Below, one piece after another: positions 9,094 through 18,836 of a stretch of 64,000 bases of DNA. The translations under genes and the position numbers were made by a program. Source of the DNA: Alloalcanivorax marinus. GTDB taxonomy: Bacteria; Pseudomonadota; Gammaproteobacteria; Pseudomonadales; Alcanivoracaceae. The number at the start of each line of letters is the position of its first letter. Position 1 is the first letter of the stretch. The stretch lies in NCBI RefSeq assembly GCF_016906305.1, contig NZ_JADDOL010000016.1, positions 32,182 to 96,181 on the forward strand, written 5' to 3'. The notes beneath the pieces are model-generated. The model did not search any database and was not told where the DNA came from. It saw only the letters and a list, made by a program, of their open reading frames with translations.

Positions 9094-9123
9094 TTTACCG
9101 TTACGACAGCCTGTGCCTATGCT
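9094..9123 (+). promoter_or_regulatory. Candidate promoter of the HD-GYP gene
   Basis: TTTACC (9094-9099) and TATGCT (9118-9123) are spaced by 18 bp, and the start codon follows at 9152. It is back to back with the thrS promoter, so the two genes may share upstream regulation. Confidence 0.35.
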
Positions 9124-9151
9124 TGGCGCCAACGTCCAAGGAATCGACGCG

Positions 9152-10720
9152 ATGAGCAAGCTGGAACGGGTGCCCGGCACCCAGTTGCCGCCGCTGTTGC
9201 GGGTGGCCCGTCAGATCAATGCGCAGAGCGATCTGGCGCCGCTCACCCGTACCGTTTTGGAGGAGGCGCTGGAGCTGGCCCGCGCCGAGGCCGGCGTGCT
9301 CTGGTTGCGGCGGGACGACAACCGGGAAGAGTGGCTGGAGTGCGCCCGCCAGGCCACTGCCGGCGAGGCCGGCAGCGTCGGGCCCGGCCCGGACCAGCCG
9401 CGCCTGCCGCTGGACGACGCCCACCGGGGGCACCCGGCGGCGCGGGTGGTGCACGGCGGCGAAATGCTGCACCTGACCGACCCGGCGGCGCTGTCCGACG
9501 ACGACCGGTCGCGGCTGGTGCCCGGGCTGGTGACCCGGGTGGTGTCCCTGTTGCTGGTGCCGTTGACCAACCATGAGAACCGGGTGGTGGGCGTGCTGCA
9601 GCTGGTCAACGCCCGGGGCGAAAGTGGGCCGGGCCCGTTCCCGGCGCGCACCCGCACGCTGCTGGGGGCGCTCGGCGGCTATGCCGGCATCGCCCTCAAC
9701 AATCTGCTGCTGGTGCAGGAACTGAAGGACCTGCTGGACGCCTTCGTGCGGGTGTTCGCCCGGGCCATCGACGCCAAAAGCTCGCACACCAGCGCGCACT
9801 GCGAGCGGGTGCCACTTCTGACCGAATTGCTGGCCCGCGCCGCCTGCGACGACGGCGGTACCTTCGCGGACTTCCAGCTCGACGAGGACGAGTGGTACGA
9901 GCTGCGGGTGGCCGCCTGGCTGCACGATTGCGGCAAGCTGGCGATCCCCGATTCGGTGCTCGACAAGGCCACCAAGCTGCACGGCCTGCACGACCGTATC
10001 GAACTGGTGGCGGCGCGGTTTTCGGCCCTGCGCGCGAACATCGAACGCCGCTACGAGCGGGAGTCGCTCAGCGATCCGGCCCGGGAGCCGGAACACCGGC
10101 GTCGCCTGGAGAAGGACATCGCCGACCTGGAATCCGATCTGGCCTTTCTGGAGCGCATTAACAAGGGCGGCGAGGCCATGGCCGCCGCCGACAAGGCGCG
10201 GGTGCGACGCATCGCCGAACAGCCCTGGACCGACGCCCACGGCCAGACCCGGCCGCTGCTCACCGAGGACGAGGTGGACAACCTGTGCATCACCCGGGGC
10301 ACGCTCACCGACCGGGAGCGGGAGATCATCAACGGGCACATGGACGTGACCCTGGAGATGCTGGAATCGCTGCCGTTCCCGCGCAATCTGCGGCGGGTGC
10401 CGGAGTATGCCGGCGGCCATCACGAACGCATGGACGGCAGCGGTTTTCCCCGTGGTCTGACCCGCGAGCAGATGTCGATCCCGGCGCGCATCATGGCCAT
10501 CGCCGATGTGTTCGAGGCCCTCACCGCCCGTGAACGCCCCTACAAAATCCCCCTGAAAATTTCCGAGGCGCTGGGCATCATGCAGCGCATGCGCGACAAT
10601 CGGCACCTCGATCCCGACCTCTACCGGCTGTTCCTCGATGCCGGGGTGTGGCGTGACTACGCCCGCGTCGCCCTGGACCCGGAGCAGCTGGACGTGGTCG
10701 ATCCCGCGCCTTTCCGTTAA
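9152..10720 (+). CDS. GAF / HD-GYP domain phosphodiesterase
   Basis: The 522-residue protein is a likely cyclic-di-GMP phosphodiesterase with a sensory N-terminus. Residues about 20-190 form a GAF-like domain; the HD-GYP part starts near 210. The HD motif is HDCGK at residue 258 and the second signature is HHERMDGSGFP at 423, with Phe in place of the usual Tyr of GYP. Between them lie about 165 residues, roughly 100 more than in a compact HD-GYP domain, filled with charged helical sequence that looks like coiled coil. The ATG at 9152 has AAGGA 10 nt upstream and is preferred over the ATG at 9113. No membrane segment is seen. Confidence 0.85.
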   Translation: MSKLERVPGTQLPPLLRVARQINAQSDLAPLTRTVLEEALELARAEAGVLWLRRDDNREEWLECARQATAGEAGSVGPGPDQPRLPLDDAHRGHPAARVVHGGEMLHLTDPAALSDDDRSRLVPGLVTRVVSLLLVPLTNHENRVVGVLQLVNARGESGPGPFPARTRTLLGALGGYAGIALNNLLLVQELKDLLDAFVRVFARAIDAKSSHTSAHCERVPLLTELLARAACDDGGTFADFQLDEDEWYELRVAAWLHDCGKLAIPDSVLDKATKLHGLHDRIELVAARFSALRANIERRYERESLSDPAREPEHRRRLEKDIADLESDLAFLERINKGGEAMAAADKARVRRIAEQPWTDAHGQTRPLLTEDEVDNLCITRGTLTDREREIINGHMDVTLEMLESLPFPRNLRRVPEYAGGHHERMDGSGFPRGLTREQMSIPARIMAIADVFEALTARERPYKIPLKISEALGIMQRMRDNRHLDPDLYRLFLDAGVWRDYARVALDPEQLDVVDPAPFR

Positions 10721-10735
10721 CGGACCCGAACAGTA

Positions 10736-11980
10736 ATGTCATCAAACGCTGAAACGGCGACGATGCCGGCGTGGCTGGTATGGATGCTGGCCACCGCCTG
10801 CGGTCTGATCGTCGCCAATATCTATTACACCCAGCCCCTGGTGGGCCCGATCGCCGAATCCCTGTCCCTGTCGCCGGCCGCCGCCGGCCTGATCGTGACC
10901 ATGACCCAGGTGGGCTATGGCGTGGGCCTGCTGCTGATCGTGCCGCTGGGGGATCTGATCGAGAACCGCCGCCTGGTGATCTCGGTGATCCTGCTGGCCG
11001 CCGTGGCGCTGGTGGGGGCCCTGTTCGCCCGCCAGGCCACCCTGTTCCTGACCGCCGCCCTGTTCGTCGGCTTCGGATCGGTGGCGGTGCAGATTCTGGT
11101 GCCCTACGCCGCCCACCTGGCCCCGGCGGCGCGCCGCGGGCAGGTGGTGGGGACGGTGATGAGCGGCCTGATGCTCGGCATCATGCTGGCGCGACCGGTG
11201 GCCAGCGCGCTCACCGAGGCGTTCGGCTGGCAGGCGGTGTTCGTGCTGTCCTCGCTGCTGATGGTGGTGCTCAGCCTGGTGCTGGCGCGGGTCATGCCGC
11301 AACGGCGACCGACGGCGGCGCTGGGCTACGGCGGCTTGCTGCTGTCCATGGGGCGGCTGGTGCGCACCACGCCGATCCTGCGCCGGCGGGCCCTCTATCA
11401 GGCTTTTCTGTTCGCTGCCTTCAGCGTGTTCTGGACGGCGGTGCCGCTGCTGCTGGCCAGCCCGGTGTACGGCTTTTCCCAGGGCGACATCGCTCTGTTC
11501 GGCCTGGCCGGCGTGGCCGGGGCGGTGGCCGCGCCAATCGCCGGCCGGCTCGCCGACCGCGGGCTGACCCGTCCGGCCACGGTGACGGCGATGCTGATTG
11601 CCAGCGGCGCCTTCCTGCTCACCCTGATCGCCGAGCCAGGCACGGCGTTGGCGGTGGCACTGCTGGTGGTGGCGGCGGTGGTGCTGGATTTCGGTGTGTC
11701 CGCCAACGTGGTGCTGGGGCAGCGCGCCATCTACAGCCTGGGCGACAGCTACCGGGGCCGCCTCAACGGTCTGTACATGGCCACCTTCTTCACCGGCGGG
11801 GCGATCGGTTCGGCCCTGGGCGGCTGGTCCCAGGCCCACGGCGGCTGGGGACTGACCGGCTGGATCGGCGCCGCCCTGCCGCTGCTGGCGTTGCTGTACT
11901 TCCTGACCGAACTGGCGTTCGGCGTGCCCGAGCCGTTATGGATGGAAGGCGGTGAGGCGGAGGCCGGGGCCGGACGCTAG
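10736..11980 (+). CDS. MFS transporter, 12-TM drug/metabolite exporter type
   Basis: This 414-residue inner-membrane protein has about twelve hydrophobic segments. The first helix contains NIYYTQPLVGPIAE, typical of YgaY-like major-facilitator exporters. The loop between helices 2 and 3 (PLGDLIENRRLV) is a version of the MFS motif GxLaDrxGrkxxl. The gene starts 15 bp after the HD-GYP stop in the same direction, so co-transcription is likely. A second in-frame ATG at 10763 could be the true start. The substrate cannot be told from sequence; efflux is the usual family role. Confidence 0.85.
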   Translation: MSSNAETATMPAWLVWMLATACGLIVANIYYTQPLVGPIAESLSLSPAAAGLIVTMTQVGYGVGLLLIVPLGDLIENRRLVISVILLAAVALVGALFARQATLFLTAALFVGFGSVAVQILVPYAAHLAPAARRGQVVGTVMSGLMLGIMLARPVASALTEAFGWQAVFVLSSLLMVVLSLVLARVMPQRRPTAALGYGGLLLSMGRLVRTTPILRRRALYQAFLFAAFSVFWTAVPLLLASPVYGFSQGDIALFGLAGVAGAVAAPIAGRLADRGLTRPATVTAMLIASGAFLLTLIAEPGTALAVALLVVAAVVLDFGVSANVVLGQRAIYSLGDSYRGRLNGLYMATFFTGGAIGSALGGWSQAHGGWGLTGWIGAALPLLALLYFLTELAFGVPEPLWMEGGEAEAGAGR

Positions 11981-11984
11981 CGCC

Positions 11985-13220
11985 CTAAAGCGTCGCCACC
12001 CGGCCCTGGTCGCTCATGTAGGCCACCCGGTTGCGGCCGGCGCCCTTGGCCTGATAGAGCGCCTCGTCGGCGCACTTGATCAGGGTGGTGGCGTCGGCGG
12101 CCCGCTCGCCGGCGCACACCACCCCGACGCTGATGGTGACCACCTGACTGACCCGCGAGCCGCTGTGGGGCAGGCCCAGCTGTTCGATGCGGGTGCGCAT
12201 CCGTTCGGCGAACACCAGGGCGTCCTTGAGACTGGTGTTGGCCAGCACCACCATGAACTCCTCGCCGCCGTAGCGGGCCACGAAGTCCTTGTCGCCCTGG
12301 GTCAGGGCGCGCGGAATGGAGGCCACCGTCTTCAGGCATTCGTCGCCGGCCTGGTGCCCGTAGGTGTCGTTGTACTGCTTGAAAAAATCGATATCGAACA
12401 GCAGCACCGAGGCGCGCTCGCCGGCACCGCCCCGGCCGAACCCGTGCAGCAGTTCGTCCAGCCGGGCCTCCATGCCGCGCCGGTTCAGGCAGCCGGTGAG
12501 GCCGTCCACGGTGGCCTGGCTCTCCAGTACGCGGTTGGCGGAGTGCAACTCGTCACGGTGCTGGAACAGCACGTTCTCGGACAGGAAATGCTGCCGCAGC
12601 AGGCGCTCGTAAATGTACTGCCCGAACAGGCTCATGCTGGCGCTGGCCAGGGACAGCAGCAGCAACACCAGCGACAGTTCCAGGCCGATGTGCGGGCTGG
12701 CGCGCAGACTGGCGGCCAGCGCCGCGATCAGCGCCACGCTGCCGGCCACCGCTCCGTAGAACGGAACCCGCAGCAGCACCGACATCAGCAGGATCGCCAG
12801 CGGGGTCTGCAGGAACAGGCTGAATCCGAGCGGGTGATTCACCGCCACGCCCATCCAGTCGCCGGTGAGGGCCACCGCGAAGGCCAGGGCCAGGCTCACC
12901 GTATGCAGCCAGCGCCGCCACTCCGACCGCCGCGCCACCAGAATGGTGGCCACCGCCAGCATCGCGCACAGCAGCCGGGGCCGCCAGGTGCGCGCCGCCA
13001 CCTCCGGTGAGATGTAGCATTCCAGCGCCAGCGCCAGCGCCAGCAGCAGGATGACATTGAGCGCCGCCCAGGGCGCCACGGTGGCGACGCTGTTGCGGAA
13101 GAACTCGGCGAAATCCCGCTCCAGTGGACCCGGCAGGCGCAGGTGCCAGGGCAGGCGCAGATCGCTGCCGCTGGGCAAAACGCTGATCCGTTGCGATTCG
13201 TCTTTCAAGGTGTGTTCCAT
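11985..13220 (-). CDS. Membrane-bound diguanylate cyclase (GGDEF)
   Basis: The 411-residue protein has about six hydrophobic segments between residues 50 and 210, a short linker helix, then a GGDEF domain from about 235 to 400. The active-site motif is RYGGEEF and the phosphate-binding loop DIDFFKQYNDTYGHQAGDE is intact, so cyclic-di-GMP synthesis is expected. The inhibitory I-site RxxD upstream of GGEEF reads GDKD, without the arginine, so product inhibition at this site may be absent. The gene converges on the MFS gene with a 4-bp gap, and the HD-GYP phosphodiesterase lies just beyond. The N-terminal sensor is of no family I recognise with confidence. Confidence 0.9.
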   Translation of the reverse strand: MEHTLKDESQRISVLPSGSDLRLPWHLRLPGPLERDFAEFFRNSVATVAPWAALNVILLLALALALECYISPEVAARTWRPRLLCAMLAVATILVARRSEWRRWLHTVSLALAFAVALTGDWMGVAVNHPLGFSLFLQTPLAILLMSVLLRVPFYGAVAGSVALIAALAASLRASPHIGLELSLVLLLLSLASASMSLFGQYIYERLLRQHFLSENVLFQHRDELHSANRVLESQATVDGLTGCLNRRGMEARLDELLHGFGRGGAGERASVLLFDIDFFKQYNDTYGHQAGDECLKTVASIPRALTQGDKDFVARYGGEEFMVVLANTSLKDALVFAERMRTRIEQLGLPHSGSRVSQVVTISVGVVCAGERAADATTLIKCADEALYQAKGAGRNRVAYMSDQGRVATL

Positions 13221-13338
13221 CCCCCCGACGCGGCCCCGCGGCCCGTCGCGACAAGCGGGTAAAAAAGACGGAAGTAGAGTAACAGCAAAGGTGCTCCGAA
13301 TGCTTCCCTGGCGCGCCCTATGGGCGGCGGCCCCGGCG

Positions 13339-13611
13339 TCAGTCCAGCAGCCCCAGCAGGGCGCGCTGACGGGCCGGGGTGAGCCGCCGGAAGCGTTGCA
13401 GCAGCACCTGCTCCTCGCGGCCCACCGGGATGGCGTGCTGCCCGGTGGTCTCCACCGTGGGCCAGTTGGCCAGGCTGTGCTGTATTCGGGCGACGATCTC
13501 CGCGTTCATGCTGCGGTGATTGCGCGCCGCGGTTTCCGTGATGCGACCGCGCATGCCCGACGGAAACCGCACCACGAACTTCTCCGCCTGGCTGCTTGCG
13601 TCCTGCTTCAT
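13339..13611 (-). CDS. Arc-type ribbon-helix-helix DNA-binding protein
   Basis: This 90-residue protein has an Arc/Mnt-like ribbon-helix-helix fold near residues 9-45. The beta-strand KFVVRFPSGMR should enter the DNA major groove as a dimer, and RSMNAEIVARIQ forms the second helix. The C-terminal half (QVLLQRFRRLTPARQRALLGLL) looks helical and may aid oligomerisation. I prefer ATG 13611 with GGTGGGG just upstream over GTG 13620. The targets are unknown. It lies between the GGDEF gene and a divergent LysR gene, either of which could be a target. No toxin partner is visible. Confidence 0.8.
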   Translation of the reverse strand: MKQDASSQAEKFVVRFPSGMRGRITETAARNHRSMNAEIVARIQHSLANWPTVETTGQHAIPVGREEQVLLQRFRRLTPARQRALLGLLD

Positions 13612-13724
13612 AGTCCCCACCGACCTGAAAAAAAGAAGGGACCAAAATACGCACTTTTTTTCATCCGGGCGAGTGGCAAAGCGCCATGATCTGCCGGGAC
13701 AGTGACGGAGTTAACAGGGGGCGG

Positions 13725-13733
13725 TGCTATACT
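13725..13733 (+). promoter_or_regulatory. Extended -10 promoter of the LysR gene
   Basis: TGCTATACT combines a TG extension with a near-consensus TATACT hexamer 34 bp before the LysR start. No clear -35 was seen, as is usual for extended -10 promoters. Confidence 0.45.
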
Positions 13734-13766
13734 CGTCCGGTTTTCCGGTTTTCGTCGAGCTCCTTC

Positions 13767-14717
13767 ATGAACATCGCCAGCGCCGATCTCAATCTGCTCA
13801 AGTACCTGGATGTGCTTCTGCGCGAAAAGAACGTGACCCGCGCCGCCGAGCAATTGGGCATCACCCAGCCGGCCATGAGCAACAGCCTCAAGCGGCTGCG
13901 GCTGATGTTCGGCGACCCGCTGCTGATTCGCACCAGCGAAGGCATGACCGCCACCGACCGGGCCCAGGAGCTGCAGCCGCTGGTACGGCAGCTGATCGCC
14001 CAGGCGGAGTCCCTGTTCACGCCGGAGGACGGCTTCCGGCCGGCGGAAAGCCGCCGGGTGTTCCGCATCATGACCAGCGATTACGCCGAGGGCACCCTGG
14101 TGCCGCACATCGTGCGCCGGCTGCGCGAGGAGGCGCCCGAGGTGGTGCTGGATTTCGTCACCCCGTCGGACGTGAGCTACCCGGACATGGAGCAGGGGCG
14201 GGTGGACATGGCCATCAACCGCTTCAACGAGATCCCCGGCTCCTTCCACCAGGTGACGCTGTGGCGGGACGCCTTCTCCTGCCTGCTCAACCGGGACAAC
14301 CCCATCGCCCGCCATTTCGACCTGGACAGCTACCTGTCCGCCCAGCACATCTGGGTGTCCAAGACCGGTTTCGGGGTGGGTTTCGGCATGAACCCGGAAA
14401 AGCTCGGCGGCCTGGGCTGGATCGACCATGCCCTGCAGCGGCTGGGCCGCAGCCGCAAGATCACCATCTTTACCCGCCACTATCAGATGCCCGGTCTGCT
14501 GGCCATGAACAACGACCTGGTGGCCACGCTGCCCAGCCGGGTGGCGCGCATGCAGGCGCAGAACCCGCAGCTGATCATCAAACCGCCGCCGTTCGAGATT
14601 CCCGAGTTCGAACTGAAAATGGCCTGGTCGCCGCTGCTGCATCACAACGCCGCCCACCGCTGGCTGCGCCGGCTGATTCAGGAAGAAGCGGAACGGATTC
14701 TGGCGGAAGACCCCTGA
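13767..14717 (+). CDS. LysR-family transcriptional regulator
   Basis: The 316-residue protein has an N-terminal winged helix-turn-helix (LLKYLDVLLREKNVTRAAEQ then GITQPAMSNSLKRLR, residues about 8-45) followed by a periplasmic-binding-protein-like effector domain. The spacing and sequence around FGDPLLIRTSEGMTAT place it near the LeuO/NodD-type branch. The ATG at 13767 is chosen because it gives the standard family N-terminus; the frame upstream contains the promoter. The nearest genes are an Arc-like repressor upstream (opposite strand) and the QueD-like gene converging from downstream. No regulated operon is obvious, and the effector is unknown. Confidence 0.92.
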   Translation: MNIASADLNLLKYLDVLLREKNVTRAAEQLGITQPAMSNSLKRLRLMFGDPLLIRTSEGMTATDRAQELQPLVRQLIAQAESLFTPEDGFRPAESRRVFRIMTSDYAEGTLVPHIVRRLREEAPEVVLDFVTPSDVSYPDMEQGRVDMAINRFNEIPGSFHQVTLWRDAFSCLLNRDNPIARHFDLDSYLSAQHIWVSKTGFGVGFGMNPEKLGGLGWIDHALQRLGRSRKITIFTRHYQMPGLLAMNNDLVATLPSRVARMQAQNPQLIIKPPPFEIPEFELKMAWSPLLHHNAAHRWLRRLIQEEAERILAEDP

Positions 14718-14724
14718 CGCCGGC

Positions 14725-16162
<1,438 letters not shown>

Positions 16163-16259
16163 ACTCGCGACGCGTCGACGGGTCTCAGAGCACGGCCCGG
16201 GTCGTCCCGGCCCGGGTCCGAAGGACGACCACCCCGAACAATAAAAAAGGAGTGTACCC

Positions 16260-16658
16260 ATGAAACGCCTGCTGATTTCCGCCCTGGCCCTGTGCCTGGC
16301 CGGCCCGGCCCTGGCCGTGGCGCCGGAAAACCCGGAACGGATCAACGGCATGATCGCCGAGCTGGAGTCCCTGCACGCCAGCGGCCAGGCCCTGAAGAAG
16401 GGCTACGACCCCGCCGACGAGAGTGCCCTGAAAACCTGCCGCGCCGAGCACGGCGCGCTCCACGAGCAGGCGGTGGCCCTGCGCGACCGCGCCGCCAAGC
16501 TGCCGCAGCTGGCCTACCGGGTCAATCTGACCATGGCCGCCAGCGCCGCCGCCGATTGCGTGGCCTGTGACCAGGGCGCCGACCGGTGCGACGCGGTGGC
16601 CCCGGCCCTGGCCCGCACCCGTCAGCAGATGGAAACCCCCGCCGCCAAGCCGCAATAA
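16260..16658 (+). CDS. Secreted hypothetical protein with four cysteines
   Basis: I do not recognise this 132-residue protein. It has a strong signal peptide (MKRLLISALALCLAGPALAVA), so the mature part is periplasmic. That part is mainly helical with four cysteines (KTCRAE, ADCVACDQ, DRCDA), enough for two disulfides. The ribosome-binding site AAAAGGAG is well placed. The mature protein is rich in Ala and charged residues and ends with a short Pro/Lys tail. A strong hairpin follows, so it is probably monocistronic. It could be a small chaperone or metal-binding protein, but nothing in the sequence decides this. Confidence 0.7.
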   Translation: MKRLLISALALCLAGPALAVAPENPERINGMIAELESLHASGQALKKGYDPADESALKTCRAEHGALHEQAVALRDRAAKLPQLAYRVNLTMAASAAADCVACDQGADRCDAVAPALARTRQQMETPAAKPQ

Positions 16659-16659
16659 A

Positions 16660-16697
16660 GGAAGGCGCCGCGCGGCCTGCGTCGCGCGGCGCCTTCC
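16660..16697. terminator. Perfect 15-bp hairpin without U-tract
   Basis: Arms 16660-16674 and 16683-16697 pair perfectly around an 8-nt loop. No T-run follows, so it may be a pause or mRNA-stability structure rather than a classical terminator. It lies directly after the secreted hypothetical. Confidence 0.5.
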
Positions 16698-16735
16698 GCT
16701 ATGCTCAAGCTTCTGTTATCACGCCGGGAGCCGCC

Positions 16736-17332
16736 ATGGCCCGCTGGATCGAACCGGTCATCCTGGAAGGCGATCGGGTCACGCTGGAGCCGCTGACGGC
16801 GGCCCACGCCGACGACCTGATCGACGCCTGCCAGGATGGCGAACTCTGGAAACTCTGGTTTACCTTCGCGCCGTCCCCGGACCGGGTGGCGGCCTACATT
16901 GATGCCGCTTTGGCCGGCCGTGATCAGGGCGATCTGCCGTTCGCGGTGCGCCACAAAGCCAGCGGCCGGGTGATTGGCAGCACCCGCTTTTTCCGCGTCG
17001 ACGAGGACCATCGCCGCCTGGAGCTGGGGCACACCTGGTACGCCGCCGCCCACCAGCGCACCGGCGTCAACACGGAGTGCAAATGGCTGTTGCTGCGCCA
17101 CGCCTTTGAAACCCTGGACGCCATCGCCGTGGAGTTCCGCACCCACTGGCACAACCGCGCCTCCCGGGCGGCCATCGCCCGGCTCGGCGCCAAGCAGGAC
17201 GGCGTGCTGCGCAACCACACGGTGAGCGAGGACGGCGTCTACCGGGACACGGTGGTGTTCTCGATCATCAATCAGGAATGGCCGGCGGTGCGCCAGAATC
17301 TGCGCTTTCTGATGGCGCGGGGCGGGCCGTGA
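16736..17332 (+). CDS. GNAT-family N-acetyltransferase (RimJ/RimL type)
   Basis: The 198-residue protein opens with a RimJ/RimL-like N-terminus (LEGDRVTLEPLTAAHADDL), then has the beta-strand and acetyl-CoA-binding region around VIGSTRFFRVDEDHRRLELGHTW, followed by GVNTECKWLLLRHAFE and the C-terminal segment NRASRAAIARLGA seen in this subfamily. It should transfer an acetyl group to an amine; the substrate, either an N-terminal residue or a small molecule, is unknown. ATG 16736 has GGGAG upstream. Its stop overlaps the GTG of the next gene, so the two are translationally coupled. Confidence 0.88.
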   Translation: MARWIEPVILEGDRVTLEPLTAAHADDLIDACQDGELWKLWFTFAPSPDRVAAYIDAALAGRDQGDLPFAVRHKASGRVIGSTRFFRVDEDHRRLELGHTWYAAAHQRTGVNTECKWLLLRHAFETLDAIAVEFRTHWHNRASRAAIARLGAKQDGVLRNHTVSEDGVYRDTVVFSIINQEWPAVRQNLRFLMARGGP

Positions 17333-17931
17333 ACTACTTCGCCCATCTGGCCCTGGCCCAGCCCACCGCCGAATCCAAGGTGGGCAATCTGCTCGGCGAT
17401 TTCATGCGCGGCGTGCGCGAGGAGGCCTTGCCCGAGCCGGTGCGGCGCGGCCTGCTCAATCACCGGCTGGTGGACCGGGTCACCGACGACCACCCGCCGG
17501 TGCGCCACAGCCGGCGGCTGTTCGCCGCGCCCCGGCGGCGCTTCGCCGGGGTCGCCCTGGACGTGCTGTTCGATCATTTTCTGGTGCGTCACTGGGACCG
17601 CTTCCACGATGAGCCCCTGCACCGGGCCATCGACCGGGACTACCGCCTGCTGGGCGAAGGGCGGGCACTGATGCCGGTGCCCATGCGGGCGGTGGTGGAG
17701 CGCATGGTGGCCCAGGACTGGGTGCGCCATTACGCCGAACTGGACACGGTGGGGCGGGCGCTGGACCGCATCGCCGCCCGGGTGCGCTTCGCCAACCGGT
17801 TCCAGGGCTGCCAGGCGGATATCGAGTGCCACTACGAGCGTCTGGAGGCGGTGTTCCTGGACCTCTACCCCGGTCTGCAGCGCACCGTGGCCGAGCAGGC
17901 CCTGGAGCGGGCGCCCTTTACAGGGGATTGA
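17329..17931 (+). CDS. acpH: Acyl carrier protein phosphodiesterase (AcpH family)
   Basis: AcpH removes the phosphopantetheine arm from holo-ACP in the cytoplasm. The protein starts at a GTG (17329) that overlaps the upstream stop in a GTGA junction and reads MNYFAHLALAQP, the expected family N-terminus, giving 200 residues. Conserved parts include GNLLGDFMRG, NHRLVDRVTD and the LFDHFLVRHW segment, as in this HD-like family. The 3' end overlaps the convergent SDR gene by 14 bp. A phosphopantetheinyl transferase, the opposite activity, is present at 45-46 kb but is not linked. Confidence 0.88.
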   Translation: MNYFAHLALAQPTAESKVGNLLGDFMRGVREEALPEPVRRGLLNHRLVDRVTDDHPPVRHSRRLFAAPRRRFAGVALDVLFDHFLVRHWDRFHDEPLHRAIDRDYRLLGEGRALMPVPMRAVVERMVAQDWVRHYAELDTVGRALDRIAARVRFANRFQGCQADIECHYERLEAVFLDLYPGLQRTVAEQALERAPFTGD

Positions 17932-18751
17932 TGCCCAGCAGCTTCATGCTTTCCCGGTAGAGTTTTTCGCCGCTGGCCTTGTTGCGCGCCCGCGGTGACC
18001 GGGCGGCCGGGCCCTTGGCGTCGAAATAGCCGCCGGTGACGCCGTTGTAGCGGTCGTCCAGGGCCAGGCTCACCGGCAGGCGCGCGGCGTTTTCCGGGGT
18101 GGTCAGGGTGGGGCGGATGGCTTTCATCAGCAGTTCCGGCGTGTACCGGAAAATCGGCGTGTCCACGCCGCCCGGGTGCAGCGCGTTACTGGTGATGTCC
18201 TGGGCGGCCAGGCGCTGGGCCAGCACGTCGCTGAACAGAATATTGGCCAGCTTGGACTGCCCGTAGGCGTCCAGCATCAGATAGGGCCGGCGCCCGCGCC
18301 AGGTGCCCGGGTTGATGCGCCCCAGCCAGTGGGCCACCGAGGCCACATGCACCACCCGCGCGCCGGGACGCTGCTGCAGCAGCGGCAGCAGCAGATGGGT
18401 GAGCAGCACCGGCGCCAGGTAATTGACCCCGAACTGCATCTCGAAGCCGTCGGCGGTGAACTGCTGCCGGCGCGGCACCACGCCGGCGTTGTTGATCAGC
18501 ACGTCCAGGCCGTCCAGTTCGTCGTTGAGCTGGCCGGCCACGCCGCGCACCCGGTTCAGGTCCGCCAGATCCAGGCTCACCACCCGTACCCGGGCGTCCG
18601 GGCTGTTGTGCTTGATGCGTGCCAGGGCCGCCTGCCCCTTGGCCCGGTCGCGGCAGGCGAGAATCACTTCCGCGCCGCGGGCCGCCAGTTGCTCGGCGGT
18701 GCACAAACCAATGCCGGAATTGCCACCGGTGATCAGAACCCGTTTGCTCAT
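17918..18751 (-). CDS. Short-chain dehydrogenase, retinol-dehydrogenase-like
   Basis: This 277-residue NAD(P)-dependent oxidoreductase has an N-terminal cofactor motif TGGNSGIG, the structural motif NNAGVV, and the catalytic YGQSK with a serine upstream in VHVASVAHW. The length and the ILACRDRAKGQAAL segment place it with retinol-dehydrogenase or protochlorophyllide-reductase-like SDRs. The substrate is unknown; a long-chain or lipophilic alcohol or ketone would be typical. It appears monocistronic and overlaps the end of acpH. Confidence 0.9.
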   Translation of the reverse strand: MSKRVLITGGNSGIGLCTAEQLAARGAEVILACRDRAKGQAALARIKHNSPDARVRVVSLDLADLNRVRGVAGQLNDELDGLDVLINNAGVVPRRQQFTADGFEMQFGVNYLAPVLLTHLLLPLLQQRPGARVVHVASVAHWLGRINPGTWRGRRPYLMLDAYGQSKLANILFSDVLAQRLAAQDITSNALHPGGVDTPIFRYTPELLMKAIRPTLTTPENAARLPVSLALDDRYNGVTGGYFDAKGPAARSPRARNKASGEKLYRESMKLLGINPL

Positions 18752-18836
18752 GGTGCGGCTGTCTCCTGGAAAGAGGGAGGTTCGATCCTAGCAAATTCGC
18801 GGTGATCGCCGGGGCCTGAACGCCGCCGGCCCCCTG

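Noticed and set aside
9013..9180. N-terminal extension of thrS
   Set aside because: It would run through the divergent promoter region and adds 56 residues with no counterpart in the family; ATG 9012 gives the standard protein.
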